A model generated the notes under the pieces. It worked only from the letters and a program-made list of their open reading frames with translations. It had not been told where the DNA came from and ran no database searches. A stretch of 64,000 nucleotides of DNA from Stereum hirsutum FP-91666 SS1 (lineage: Eukaryota > Basidiomycota > Agaricomycetes > Russulales > Stereaceae): positions 1-64,000 of the forward strand of contig NW_006763143.1 in NCBI RefSeq assembly GCF_000264905.1. Direction: 5' to 3'. Positions within the stretch are counted from its first letter, which is position 1. Every line of letters begins with the position of its first letter. Positions 1-18,907 of the stretch are shown here, one piece after another. Both the position numbers and the translations under genes were made by a program.

Positions 1-6461
<6,461 letters not shown>

Positions 6462-9439
6462 TTTGAAGAACCTTTTATCTAGCTATCCAGTAGTATGCCC
6501 AGAGACGAAGAAGATGATGATCTGAGAGAGAGCTGCTCGTTGTCGTCGTCGTCGTCGTTGAACACGACTTGAACGCGCTTATTTCGCCAACGCTCACGCG
6601 AAATTACGCTTTCCGCGCTCAGGGCCGCCACGCAGGGCCTAGTATACTTAGGAAGGTCTATCGAGCGCTGCTTTCATGGCCAGTACGCTCCTATTCTCCA
6701 GCTTTCCTAGTGGTGCCTTGGGCTTACATTCGTCGAGCAAGAGGGACAGTTTGCTGCTCGCTGGGTGTGAGCGCGAGATGTGACGCGCCTCGCCGGTTGG
6801 ATCGACGTGTCGTCGTCATGCAGTTTGTTGCGTGTCCGTTCGGGCTTCGTGCCCAGTAGGTCATTGTGATGTTATGGAGCGTTAGAAGCTGCGACTGGCA
6901 GGATACTGAGGTCGTTGAGAAGAACGAGGGCTAATCTGGGCTAATCAACGATGTCCTCATTACTCGCCCATCTAATCTTATCTCAGCCGTTCAGAATTGA
7001 GCTCGAGCTGATAAGATTAGCGCTCTGTTGGTATCCTCACCGATCACCGCGCTCCCTTATCCCGTCCCTTCGTTCTCGTTCTCTACGTACTTACTCCTAG
7101 TTCTGAATCTCTACCAGCTTATTCACTATCTCTATCTTCTAGCTTTCTTCTTGAGCAACTGACCTGTTCCTTCTGTATCGCAACTTCGGTTCGTCCTGAT
7201 CTACGCGGCTTGTAGTATTCGACGAATGAGAGGCTCGGATTCATTTCGTGACTTACGCCTATGTCTGGCAAACTGTACAATTCACTAGACGGCGTTATCC
7301 TATCGAATCTATGGGTTTCTGCCTCTCGTTTGCTCTGGTTTCGAACGGGGAGACACCCACTTCACCGTACTTGCGCTGCACAGTTACAGCCTATTGGAGG
7401 ACTTCGCGAGCTCGCATATAGCCAGACAATACAATACGAGTGTGAACTCGCCGGCAGTACAGTTCGTCTGGGACATCCGGCACCATGGAATTCTGACCCT
7501 GGTGCGACAGTTTATGAGACGTCACTTATCATCGACACCCTCGCCATGATCCCTTTCAGATATGCTCTCCTTCTTTTCGTTCCTCGTGCGGTACTAGTTA
7601 TTAGCGCATTGCTCACTAGATAGGATTCTGGGTTTGTTTTACGGGTCGGAACCACGTTTCTTGACCTTTCGTGTTCACCTTCGCTCCGCCAGGGTACATG
7701 ACAAACGAGCGCCGATCCCCTATCTTCTCCAAATCTTCTCTCAACGCCACCCTTTTTTTCCCTCGGACAAAAATAGCGGGCCTGATCTCCCTCTGGTATC
7801 AAAAACGGGCGGGAGCTTAGAAGTGGAGCGCTCGGCGTCCAGGGAAGAAAGCTGGAGGATGCGATAGTGGGTTGGATTTACGACCTCTCGTCGTGTGCGT
7901 AAGTTATGTTGATGAGAAAGATGGGAGATACGGAAGTGGGTTCGGATATGGAAGAATGACGGGAGGAGGAGTCGATTCAGTGACCAAGGAGAAAAAAAGG
8001 CAGGGAATGGTTCACGGATTTCATGAGGAAGGCAAGGCGAACAGTTCTTGCGCACCAGGATAGCCTCGAGGAGACGAATGAGACGACAAAGTATACGTCT
8101 GCGGAAAAGGATGACGGCAGCGACGTAACGTCGACGAGGTGATATCGTCGTACTGACGAGGATCGCGGCATCAGCAGTGAGGCAAGACGAGAAGGCGGGT
8201 CAGAGGCGAAAAGGGGTGGATATAGAAGTGTAGAGATGTGCTCGTGTTTCGATAGTGGGCTTTATTTAGTTCTCATCTCTATCTCACCCTTCTTCCACAG
8301 TTACCCTAGCATCGCTCACTGCTAATATCTCCAAATGTTTTAGACTCTTAGAAGCTAATATCATCCATTTGATTCCACTCGATTTCATGAACAAACCTCG
8401 GTCAATCCTACCACGCCATTCGCTCCCTCCGTTTGTCCGAGCTGGAGGCTCTACTAGGACACACGCAGTAAATGCTCCGATGTCGTTGCATGCCGAAATT
8501 AGCTGTGCTTTCGATAGATCTCAAGAACGCGTACTCGGAATAAAATGGGGAGAAGGTGCAGGCTTCGAACTCTGAGTGGCTCGACTGGAGTGGAAGGACG
8601 GCGTGGGAGGGTGTTGGCGGGGTGGTGGACGCCGGCGAGGTGATGCCGATGACTGGCTGTTTAGGATTAGGGATGCGTGAGTACGTTGAGAATAACCGAG
8701 GTTAGTCGTACGGCCTCTGACATCTATCCAACCTCTATACCCTCCATGCTTGCACCACATTTATTTTTTCCCTCTTTCACATCGTTCCTGTTTCGCAGAT
8801 ATTGGCTCGCGTTCGCTCCATTTTGGTCCGTCGATTTGGATTGCGACAGGCTCACACACGTTATTAGCGATACTGTTCGGCACCACTCAGGGTTAGATGC
8901 GAATCGACCGGATGATCATATTAGTGAGAGCTGGACGATCACACCGGTGAGTGATTTATACAAGTGCCCCCTTTGGGAATATGGCTCTCATTCATTCAAT
9001 TGTCGTCCGTCCTTTCTTGTGGTATCTCTATTGTTATCGCACAGATGCAGACTGGGTTCGATCCGCGTGCATTTCCTTCTCTCGGTGGTTGTTTTCAAGT
9101 TTGGATGAGTATTGACGGAAGTCTTTGCCTATGCTACCCCCCATGTCAATTGTCCCCGGAGCAAGAAGCCACATAAATGGACGGTTTATGGAAATGTTTT
9201 CGGAGTAAGTGGAAAGTTAGTACATGGTCCATATCACTCTCTCAACCTCTGCGTATTCGTTTTCCTCCGGCTTTCAGCCTTTGCATAGCAAAGAAGACCA
9301 GTCACGATCCACTAGTCTCTATTCTTCACAACGGCACTCATTGAATGTTTCAATGAGCTCCATCACGGAGCTTGTGTTCGATGTTCGTTGCTATCAAGGT
9401 CTTGTCAGTGCAACCCGTCTTTAGGGTCGATATGAATGC
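6462..9439. other. About 3 kb with no gene recognised
   Basis: Only short scattered reading frames occur, none longer than about 140 codons and none with recognisable motifs. The part next to 6461 should carry the ABC-transporter promoter. A hairpin at 6972-7020 is listed separately. A small intron-containing gene of an unknown family cannot be excluded. Confidence 0.5.
6972..7020. repeat. Inverted repeat / potential hairpin
   Basis: CTAATCTTATCTCAGC at 6972-6987 faces GCTGATAAGATTAG at 7007-7020, a near-perfect inverted repeat with a loop of about 19 bases. It lies about 510 bp upstream of the ABC-transporter start. It could be a regulatory palindrome (GATAAG is the core word of GATA-factor sites) or the remains of a small inverted-repeat element. 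Confidence 0.6.
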
Positions 9440-10669
9440 TCACACCTTCTTCCAATGATTTTGTGTCTCTGTGGAATCCTCATCCAACACCCTCTTCCTA
9501 GAATTGACCGGAGACTTGACAGTGAACTAAAGCAAATGTACGATGCGGTGAACAAGAAACGTCTCACTAGCCGTATAATCAAACGCAAAGAGACTACTCA
9601 CCAATTTTTCGTGCTGACTATGCAGATGAAGGTTCTCCTTCTCTAGGTCTGCCAACCTCCTGATCAGTACCGTAATTGTGCTCTTCATCTCGTCATTTGT
9701 CTTCGCCACATCGCCATGATTGACCACGAGCTCGTCGCCTTCCCTCGCTATAACCCTTGCCTCTTTCATCTCAGGCTGGCTATCACTCTCGTCACCCGAC
9801 GTCGCAATGGTATCTACCCATTCCTTTTGCCCTTCACCCATTATTTTTATGCATCCCATGTCGTCAGCTTTCCGCCGCAATGACTTCTTTTCAGTCACCT
9901 TGTCGAGTCGTATCGTTGACTCTTTGACATCGCGTTTCAAGGTCTGCTCGACCTGGCCCGCCCGTGCTTGGACCAAAGCTTCGTACTTGTGCTCCGCACA
10001 GTCAGCCCGCTCCACCAGGCGCTCGTTCTCCGCCTTCAACCTCTGACTCTCCACCATCAGCGACTCATTTTTACACTCGTTCTTCTCTGCGCACTCTCTG
10101 AACCAACGGGAATCGTCTTGCGCTTCCTCAAGCTCCCATTCCAACTCATAACTTTCTTCCCTGTATCGCTTGACGTCTTTTTCGAGGAGCTTGTTGGTCT
10201 TCTTCACTGCGAAGTATCGCTTCTTCCATACTTCCGCGCTCAGTTCCGCGTCATCATCGCATTCACTACCATTCTCTCCATCCCTCTCGTCCACCGTCTC
10301 GTCCCCTTCGTCGTCCTTTTCCTTCTCGTGACTATGGTCTGACGACTCATCTGCGACCGATCCGTTCATCTCTTTGTCTGCATCCCCTGTCACCGGCTTC
10401 TTCCCTTCCTCTAACCCTCTATGCTCATCACATCTGCCAACTACCACTCCACCGGCTCCCCTCCCCTCATCTTTTACCGGAATATGGTCCATTAGACTGT
10501 CCTCATCTCCCTCAACCTCTATGTCACCGGCTCCTAAATCCTGGACGGGTTCTAACGGGTGGCGCAGTGCGATGTTTGGGGAGGTCGTGCAAGGGGCGCA
10601 CGGCTGGGTGGCGAAGGACGCAGTGCTCGTGGTTGCCCCGGAAGACATCTTGATGTCGAGGGTGGACAT
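9440..10669 (-). CDS. Acidic coiled-coil protein of unknown function
   Basis: Two-exon model: 10669..9602 and 9526..9440, giving 384 residues. The intron has a GTGAGT donor, and its acceptor restores an open frame ending 'RKRVLDEDSTETQNHWKKV'. The N-terminal third is low-complexity and acidic, rich in Ser, Asp, Glu and His. Residues of about 145-270 are rich in Glu, Lys, Arg and Leu with heptad-like spacing ('NKLLEKDVKRYREESYELEWELEEAQ'-type sequence), indicating a long coiled coil. A second short heptad stretch lies near the end. No catalytic or membrane motif is visible. It faces the coiled-coil gene at 11728 across a 1.06-kb divergent intergenic region. No family was recognised; a structural or scaffolding role is only an inference. 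Confidence 0.75.
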
Positions 10670-11727
10670 TGTAAGTTGATTAATAGTGTGAAGATTTTGA
10701 TATGCGATGAAGATGGGATGGTAGTGGTCGAATATGAGAAGAGATCAAACGAGGTTTGAGGTCGAGCGTGAGCGCGCAGCGTGGTGTTCCATCAGTTGGG
10801 TGGCGTATCCGAACGCTTGTGGGCGCATGTAGGCGCTGATAGAACCCAGTGCAATGATGTACATCATTATCGATGAGTCTTCTTGACTCGTGGCCACGCC
10901 GTTGAGTATGACATACGGTCTGCAGTTCGCAGCACCGCTTTATTAGCCCGAGTCCCGTATCGTTGAGCAGGAGAAGCTCCCTACTCAAAACTTATCAACA
11001 CGCCAGGGGTGTATCAAACTCTACTCGAAACAGCTGCTGAATTGCTGGTGAAGACCGATAGATGGATAGATCGCCAGTCATGACGGATGCACTGCGCCAC
11101 ACAAATCGCGATGCGTACCGCTCGCCATCCCATGGCTACTCAGGCCATAGCATCTATACTCGCTATTATACCTGATGTGCGAGAATCAAGGAAGGTGGCC
11201 AATCCTCATACTAACTGCGATATTAATGTCCGATCTTTAGACTTGAAGATGCTTCGCAGGCGGATGCGCACTCAGGTGCAACTTAGGTCAGACTACTTAC
11301 TGACGAGCGTTCATTTCATACTGTTTCAAGGATCCCGCAATCCCATCGCTGCAGAACACGAAACCAGTGTCACGAATTGCACTTCTTCTGTAGTGAAGAT
11401 GCTCCAGCGGCCGCTTCATTGGATCAGTATTTCTGTTCGTCAATCGCGACGTTGGGCCACACGACTTGACGGTGGCGGAATCTTAGTCAACAGATTAGAT
11501 AAGATCTTGAGACCCGACCTCCTTTCCCTGCGAACGACTCTCGCATCTCTTTCTTCACCCATTCCCCTATCGCCCCACATCTACTACTCTGTTCGTCCTC
11601 AGGCTCATTCTTGCTTTTTACCTGCGATACCGCCCTTCTTTTCCGTCTATCCATCTAGGCGAACACACTATCTCTCATCGCACACTCACACGGCGACGAC
11701 GACCACCCACACCGACGAATCTATAGC
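10670..11727. promoter_or_regulatory. Divergent intergenic region between two coiled-coil genes
   Basis: About 1 kb separates the starts at 10669 (minus) and 11728 (plus), so it should carry both promoters. No convincing gene was found; the long plus frame across 11087-11815 has no recognisable motif. The last 120 bp before 11728 are pyrimidine-rich (CTCATCGCACACTCACAC type), as is common just upstream of fungal start codons. Confidence 0.4.
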
Positions 11728-13196
11728 ATGTCGAACGAAGACCACTTCCACGCCGTCTACGAGGCCGAGAAACAACTCCGCGCCAAATACGAAGCATGGA
11801 ATGAAGAACTGCTAGCCGCGAACGCCACTCTACAGAAGAAACTCGAAGTCGAGAAGGCGGAATCGGAGAAGATGAAGGCGGAGTTGGAGACAGCGAGGGA
11901 GGGTACGCCGACGACGGAAGCGGGGCGAAACTCGGAAGAGAGGACGAAGAGGGAAGGGAAGAAGAGGATGAGAGCGGTAGTGGAGATCCCGGTGAAGGCT
12001 GCGAAAGTGAGTGGTGAGATGACGGCGGGGTCGCGGATGGAAGCGAAGAGAAGGGCGGCGGATGAGAGCGAACTGGTGAAGTTGAGAGTGCAGGAGAGGA
12101 TTGAGTTGGACAATCAGGTGAAAGACTTAGAGTGCGAGGTGGAGAGACTGAAGGGGCAGGTGGAAGTGATGGTCGAGGAGAGGAGTGCGTTCGTGAAAGA
12201 GATGGATAGGTTGTGTACCGAGATGGAGTTGCTGAAGGAGAAGAGAGACGAGTCAGCGAAGGAGAAGGATCGGTTGCAGAACTTCAAGGAGGCTTTGGAT
12301 GGGGAGAACTACGCGCTGCGGGTAGCGAAGGAACAGGTCATCGAGGAGAGGGACAGGTTAAGGGCGGGGATGGATGAGTTGAAAGTGAATAGAGATGAGC
12401 TGCTGAAGGAGAGGGATACGGCGATGGCGCAGGAGAAGCAGTCGCTCTCGAAGGTAAACGGCCATATTCTGGAGATGGGAATATTGAAGGCCGAACGCGA
12501 CAAGCTTGCAGCCGAAGTGGATCGTTGGAGGCGGGAGGGGGAGGACCAGAGGCAGAGAGAGGCGGAATTGGAGAAGAGGGCGTTGGAGGCGAGGAGTCAG
12601 GTAGCGGCGCTGAGGAAGGACGTGCGTGCGTTGACAGACGAGCGCAACGGGTTGAGGCAACGGATAGGTGGCGACGTGAAGGCCGAAGACGTCGACGTCG
12701 GCCAATTAACGATGGTTTTGCAGGAGAGTCAGATGCGGTGCGACGAGCTCAGCAAGAAGCTCATGGACGCGGAGAAGACCATTGCGGATCTGCAGAACCC
12801 ACAGATAACTCTCAAGACGAAGAGGGAACTGGAGCTGGAGCAGGCGATCAGTGCGTTGAGAAAGGAGCTTCAGACCACTAAACTGAGTCTGGACGTTAGC
12901 ATGGTCGATGGGATGACTCTCCGGCAGAACGATAGGGCTAAGGACGAGCGGCTGCGCGAGTATGAGGCTCGGTTGACCTCCGCGTACGAGCAGGGAAAAC
13001 ATCTTAGCCAGCAGATAGACCGGTTGGAGGCCCAGAATGAAGAGCTCGTCGACCGGTACAGCGGAGAAGGGTCAAAGCGACGGCGTTTTTATACGCCAGA
13101 GCACTCGGAATATGGTTATGTGAGTGGTTCTTATGGCTTCGTCTTACGCAGACTAAACCTCATTTTTCGCATCCACAGCATCCTAGGGACAGATAG
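11728..13196 (+). CDS. Long coiled-coil protein of unknown function
   Basis: Model join(11728..13119,13179..13196), 469 residues. The 59-bp intron has donor GTGAGT, a branch-like CTAAA and acceptor CACAG. Splicing ends the protein at 'EYGYHPRDR' and avoids a non-homologous tail. From about residue 10 to 445 the sequence is nearly all Glu, Lys, Arg, Leu, Asp and Gln in heptads, for example 'EKDRLQNFKEALDGENYALR' and 'ERDKLAAEVDRWRREGED'. This predicts a continuous coiled coil, perhaps with a break near residues 85-115, where basic residues and 'KRMRAVVEIPVKAAK' could be a nuclear-localisation-like patch. No head domain is visible. Myosin-tail or SMC-like hits would be compositional, so no specific function is claimed. 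Confidence 0.8.
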
Positions 13197-13290
13197 CGAC
13201 ATGCTCGCGAACTTGTCGTCAAGAACGCAAGGGCGCATCCGTTTTAGGTCAGAATTTATGCCCTGTTCGATATTACCTGTCACCAATCAC

Positions 13291-13324
13291 CTTCCTCCCT
13301 TCCTCCCTTCCTTCCTTCCTTCCT
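13291..13324 (+). repeat. (TTCC)n / (CTTCC)n pyrimidine microsatellite
   Basis: About 34 bp of TTCC and CTCCC units lie 95 bp past the predicted stop of the upstream coiled-coil gene. It is probably 3' flanking simple sequence. Confidence 0.85.
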
Positions 13325-13861
13325 CATCCCGCGTTATAGACCCGTCACCTCCGATCGTTTTGGCCAACAGGCAACGCCCATCGTCGCTCGAAAATCGTTG
13401 TATCGGTTCACGCCTAGAGGTGATATGCCGTTTATACTTACTTTTGGCTCAGATGCGTTTCTCGCTCGCTGTTTTCCTCGCATGCCCTACTTATTCTGTC
13501 CAGATGCCCTCCGCATCGTTCACGGAACTCCCTATATAGTATAGGCCATCAATCTCTGTACAATAAGGGGACACTTTCAAGCAGTTGAATCCAGATTAAT
13601 TATGTTCCGAATGCACCTCTTGACGATCTGCGTGGACTCTGTCCCCTTGTGGCATAAATCAACCCATCCATCAATAACTTTAGTAGACTGTGTAGGATGT
13701 GGCCATCCTGCGCACTGTCGTATGGCACCTTCTCAGGGTTATTGATCTCATGATGGGTGTACCTGAATGGCAACGCCATGCACTGATTAAAACCATAGCG
13801 CTTGCATGGGTATATATACCCCATCATCCATGCTGGTCGTCGCGACCTACCGTGGTCAGTC

Positions 13862-15351
13862 ATGATATTTATCATAATATCGTCGCTGTTGATCTTTCTT
13901 TTACCTGTAACTTCTCATGCTGCTCCGTCACACAACCTTCTTCCCCGTGCACCACGACCGATCTCCGTGGCTTCAGTAACTGAACTTGGGTCCATCACTC
14001 AGAACAGCTATGTGACAGGTGCGTCTGTGCCTTCAGTTTTTTGTTCGCAACGTTCTCAATGGGTTTCAGCCCGCGACAACGGTCAAAGTGCCTACATCAA
14101 CGGCCTGTCTTACTGGTTCTTCGACGACACCGAGCTCACGAACAACTTGTACGCATTTATCTCATATTATCATATCCAAATACTTTGCCCACAATAGCTT
14201 TGCACCACATTCAGCCTGTCGAACACGGCGGCCGTAACGAGCGATCTCGACGCCTCGGACAACATCGTTCTTCAAAGCGCAGACTGGACGACTACGACCA
14301 ACACCGGAAGTGTCCCGAGCCTTACCATCCCTGCAACCGACTCGGAGACAGCTTTTCAAAACGCTCACTCATCCTCGACGAGCGGATGCACTGGGACAAC
14401 CGACGCCTTCTGCAACATGCAATACGCGCACTGGCCCAGTGCCGTCTTCGCGGATCCCGATAGCAATAGGATCCTCATCGGCTATAGCAAACTCTGTCGC
14501 GCGTCGGAGGGGTCTTCGTGTGCTAGTACTGCGCTGGCGGGAGAGACGCTGGGATGGGGTTTCTATGAGGCTGACTTGTCGTACGGGCTTGGACAGAGGG
14601 TGATGCCGAGTACAGGAGGGTTGACGGATGCGACGGGCGTGCAGGATCCGAGTTTATTTGGAGGAGCGGATGATGTGAGTTTTACGACAGGCGCGATGGT
14701 TTCTGATGGGTATGCGTATCTGTACGGAGGAGGGGATATTTTGCAAGGTTCTTTCTTGGCGAAGGTGTGTTGATTAGTCTACTATCTGCTTTTGCGCATG
14801 GGGATTGACGTGGATTTCGATTGACGTCTAGGCACCAATCGACGATTTCAGCAATCTTTCTGCCTGGACATATTGGGACGGGAGCTCGTACCAGTCGGAT
14901 GTCAGTAATGTGAAGGGGACAATGTGAGTGCAACCTAATCGAATCACTGATTCTTTCAATGATCTTGGCTTCTATATATCAGAACGCCTGGTGCCGCAGG
15001 GAACACTGTCTTCTACAGCTCCGCGCTCGGCGGTTTCTATAACGTCTTCATGCCCTACGGGTCCAATACTGCCTACATGCAATCCGCATCCGCCCCAGAA
15101 GGTCCTTGGTCCTGTAAGTCTCCCCAGTTCCTCCGCCAGAATTCATTTTTTCGATCGATGCACTTACGGCTGTACGTCTGTCATGCATAGCGGACGTCGA
15201 GCTCTTCACATCCGTGACTGCCAACGGCGATACGAACTATGCATGTTATGCACACCCTGAGTACGCCTCTACGGACGGGTTGACGCAGTATATCTCGTAT
15301 TATCAGCCGGGTTCGGGTGCTCAGCGGTTGGTCAAGGTCGTACTTCAATGA
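13862..15351 (+). CDS. Secreted beta-rich protein, DUF4185/glycosidase-like fold suspected
   Basis: Six-exon model: 13862..14018, 14070..14148, 14215..14764, 14832..14923, 14983..15113, 15191..15351, 389 residues. All junctions are GT..AG and keep frame. The start was chosen because it opens a clear signal peptide: 'MIF' followed by Ile/Leu/Phe-rich residues to about 20, then 'SHAA'. The mature protein shows repeated Gly/Trp/Asp-rich strands: 'ARDNGQSAYINGLSYWFFDD', 'YAHWPSAVFADPDSNRILIG', 'GAMVSDGYAYLYGGG', 'FYNVFMPYGSN'. The 'RDNG...G..YW.F.DT' opening and these strands resemble secreted DUF4185-type beta-propeller proteins related to glycosidases. Catalytic residues could not be assigned. 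It probably acts in the cell wall or outside the cell. Confidence 0.8.
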
Positions 15352-17062
15352 CCATTCTTATTTTGGCTTTGTAATTCGTTTGCATCGCGAAGAAATGTGC
15401 GTGGAGGAGTCCGATGTTACCTGTTCGCCGTAGTTTAGATGTCATTAGACGGATGGATGAAGTATACAACGTCGCCACATGAAAGCTGTTTTATTGGAAA
15501 AATATCGACGGAAACTCCTGCTCTACTTCATCGTTGAACAATACAGGGTGTTGAGTTGGTGTTGAGCAAAGTGCCACATTTAATTGGGTGGCACAAAGGA
15601 GCCCTAACCCCGCTTCATGGTTTCTCATCGCCGCGTCGTTGAAATTTGAACAGAACGCGTCGTTATTATCGTCTGTCGCGTTCTGCTCTTACTCTTTCTC
15701 TGACTCCTTCTGTTCTGCTTGTCTACTCTCTAACATCTCTGCTTATAAAGATGCTTCAAGTTTGGCGATGTACTGAAGCTGTTTGCGCGACTTGAGCAGC
15801 GAGCCTGAGGACCCTCTACTTTCGCCCACTTCGGAATGCTCACATCGTGCAAGGTACTGCCTAAAAACATCCCCTGACCTCTGTAGAGTTGAAGATACGG
15901 TTTGTGTTTGTGGGCGGAGAGGAAACTGGTGCGTAGTTTCTGGCTTACTTCTCTCACATATCCAAACAAGAGGTGTAGACTACGGTGGATCGAGCTTCAG
16001 GCACGGTGTCTCGTCCTGACGTGACGAGGATTAGTTGTCGATTGTGGTTGCTGTTATGCTCACGAAGAGAGTTGGCATCGCATTCGTGCATGTTCTTTGT
16101 CTGCTGTATCGTGAAATACTGTCGCTCCGATTGGCTGTCATGCAGAGGGAACTGGTGCGTGGCCCTCTGGCTTACTTCCCTCACATATCCAAGCAAGGCT
16201 TCTGTGGATCGAGCTACAGGCACACTTTCGTCCTGACGTGACGATAATTAGTGGTAGATCGTGGGCGATGTTTGTTCACAACGAGAATTGGCGCATTCAG
16301 GGTTCGTGCAGGTCGTTTGTCTGCTGCATCACGAAATTTCGATCAGCTCTCGTCATTGCGATGCCTTCACTGGTAGCAGATCGAATTCACAGATCATTTC
16401 GAGATCTCAGAGATTTCGTCGTCGTCGTTCGCGACTGTCCGATCACGATATCTTGTCATAGGGATTTGACTGCGCCAAGGGCTTCCACCGGAGCAATCCG
16501 TGGCTACGTCCTAGCGAGTTATACCTCTTTGAATTGTCCGTGATCGTGAGCATGGGCGACTTAGGTCGCGACTTCGTCTAGCGGGCTCAAGCAGGGGTTC
16601 AGCACATATTCCCTTTCGTGCTGACCCCAAGCGATACAAGGTGTCATAGATTCATTCTTGGGACCAGGTGTGTGCACGGAATTTTCGATTTTGTTCCGAG
16701 GTTGATGAGGTACATATGTACGAGCAAGTTACGGGGATCTGCGCTCGGGAAGCACCACGGAAAGCCACCGCTTGGTGCAGTGGCTTCCCTCCTTGTATTT
16801 TCGGCCGAAATTCTTCGAGATCGCTGACGTCGTCCGTTTGACTGTGCAATCTTCTCAATCTGGTGTAGCGTCTTCTGAACGTGATTGCTTTTATGTGGCA
16901 CCGTACACTACGCAAATTATATTGCGTTGTCTACTCTCACTGTATAGAACGCGGGGTATAAATTGGTGCTTCTATTGTCCTGGCCCCGCAGACCACATAT
17001 TATACCCCGTGTCTTCGTACCATTCCAACGCCTTGATCACCAGCCTATCGTTGCGACTAGAC
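15352..17062. other. Intergenic, no gene recognised; contains a tandem duplication
   Basis: No open frame longer than about 100 codons shows family features. The main structure is the ~227-bp imperfect direct repeat at 15914-16345. TATA-like words (GTATAAATT near 16955, TATTATACC near 17000) just before 17063 may belong to the next gene. Confidence 0.5.
15914..16345 (+). repeat. Two-copy imperfect tandem duplication, unit about 227 bp
   Basis: The block beginning 'GGAAACTGGTGCGTAG' at about 15920 recurs as 'GGGAACTGGTGCGTGG' at about 16147. The following landmarks recur in the same order and spacing: TCTGGCTTACTT(C)TCTCACATATCCAA, GTGGATCGAGCT, CGTCCTGACGTGACGA and TTTGTCTGCTG.ATC. Copies differ by many substitutions and small indels, so the duplication is not recent. 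It does not preserve a reading frame. Confidence 0.85.
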
Positions 17063-17503
17063 ATGTCCCAGAGCCTCAATGCATACTCTAAATCCGTCAT
17101 CGACCGGGATGAGGCACCTATCACAACTACCAACTCCTCCATCTTCGTTCCCGAGGGTGCCCATGTTCCTATCGCATCTATAAACTCCTCCATCTTCGTC
17201 TCCGAGGGTACTCAGGCACCTGCCACATCTACAAACTCCTCCATCTTCGTTTCCGAGGATATCCTTACCACCATTACTTGCGCGGAGAAGGACAGATTGA
17301 TCGTCCAACTCATACGCGCCAACCAGGAGCTTCGGACAGCTCTTGCCAAAATCAACACGGAGAACGTGGAGTTGGCGGAGCGGGGTCGGACATTGGCGGC
17401 GAGGGTTGGCGAGCTGCAAGCGATGTTGAGGCGAGAGTCTGAAGGGTTGGAGTTGGTTCAGAATACTGGATGGGACTTTTCACCAGTGGATTGGAATGAA
17501 TGA
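17063..17503 (+). CDS. Small protein with a triple 17-residue repeat and a C-terminal leucine-zipper-like helix
   Basis: Intronless frame of 146 residues from the ATG at 17063. The N-terminal part holds three tandem copies of a 17-residue unit built on NSSIFV(S/P)E(G/D), encoded by a 51-nt repeat at about 17110-17260. Residues of about 80-130 form a heptad-rich helix ('RANQELRTALAKINTENVEL', then 'ARVGELQAML'), a likely short coiled coil. A TATA-like GTATAAATT lies about 110 bp upstream. The repeat region is also open on the other strand, but only this frame carries a coherent coiled coil after it. No family was recognised. Confidence 0.55.
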   Translation: MSQSLNAYSKSVIDRDEAPITTTNSSIFVPEGAHVPIASINSSIFVSEGTQAPATSTNSSIFVSEDILTTITCAEKDRLIVQLIRANQELRTALAKINTENVELAERGRTLAARVGELQAMLRRESEGLELVQNTGWDFSPVDWNE

Positions 17504-18907
17504 CCGTTGATCTGGAGAGGTTGGAGAAGTTGGTCGGGTTGATTGATGGACAACGCACGGGTGCATTAACGATCGCATCGGTTTTCCATTATTGTAACGA
17601 CGTGGAGTTGGAGGTGTTGTGTGCGAGGACGTTGCTGTGTGGCTCAGAGCGGATGGGTACGCTCGATACCAGTGTATACACCTCCGAAACGGACCAGGAC
17701 GAGTTTTTGATGTTCTTACAGTTCTACTTGTTTGTGATCTTTGTTATACAGTTCGTCACGCATCTTCAACCATCGTGTTACGAGAATTGAAGACCTTTTG
17801 GGACAAGGCTTTATGTGTGATTGTACGTCTCAGAGAATGCGACAGTCGATTGCTCTATTTCCTGTCACCACTTACAAAACTTCTCTCACTTCACGACAAC
17901 TCTGCGTTCATATTTACTGATGAGTCTGTCTGCGTATGTATTCTCTTATTGAACAATCGTTGACAATGGCTGGTCAAAACGGAGGGCCTAGTCGCCTAAG
18001 AGGAGTCGGCACGTTTTTGGAATATAATGCTTGAGACCGGATCTGCACCCATGCAGTCGCCGTCGTTTCATGCGACGTGCGAGTTGTTGGGCCGTGTAGA
18101 GGATATGGATGCGACATCACCGGAGGATCATCTAGCCGCTTACTCTGCTGTGTACGGGCAAATATCAGGTATGCAACCCGTCGTCGTCTGCTAGACGACT
18201 ACAGTGACTGGTCTATGCAGCCTCTTGTATTGGACATCACGACCACGGACGAACATTTCTGGGTATCTGAGCCTTCCACTATATGTCCGGCCAGCGAAGC
18301 AGCGTTTCGTACCCATATGTGTGCATCGTAACCTTCTCTGTTTGTTGAGCATTGCTTTATTCATTGATCCTCACTTATCGCGTGCATTGTCTGTGCGTCT
18401 CCAGTGAAACTAACCAGTACTTACGTCTGCGCATAGATTTACCACCACTACCGGGAGCATGCCTGCGAAGGCGCACCTTTGCAAACCTTCGAGCATGACG
18501 GGATGGCCAATATAGCTTTTGTATAAGTGAGCTCTCGAGCTGTGAGGTGCGACCATTCTGTTCAAAGATCAGTGGAATGACACTCCCCCCGTTTGCGCTT
18601 TCGAGATGCATCAAGATATTCTGACCGATGTCCTTCGGACCCTTCAATCTTATCATTATCCTTCTAAAACATTCCACGAAAATTCAAAAGGAATGAGACA
18701 CTTCATCGACGTGCTCGAATCGCGGAAAAGGTAAGTAAAAGCAAGAGAACATGGGAGAAGGAACGGGAATGATCGCGCGCAACCCAGGTGCGACATCCTC
18801 CACTCTGCTCAACATTCCACCCTTAACCTAGACAATTGATACGGCTCAGCGGGGGTCCACCGTAGGACCCAGAGTAGGCGCTGGCACCTTCCCACAAAAG
18901 TTGACTA
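17504..18907. other. 1.4 kb with no gene recognised
   Basis: Short unrelated reading frames only. Part of it must hold the 3' ends of the flanking genes, which converge here. Confidence 0.5.

Noticed and set aside
11087..11815. 242-codon plus frame ahead of the coiled-coil gene
   Set aside because: No domain or compositional signal, and it overlaps the better-supported start at 11728 in another frame.
17057..17419. Minus-strand frame with 'LGNEDGGV' repeats as the real gene
   Set aside because: It is the antisense of the NSSIFV repeat; only the plus frame continues into a coiled coil and has a TATA-like word upstream.
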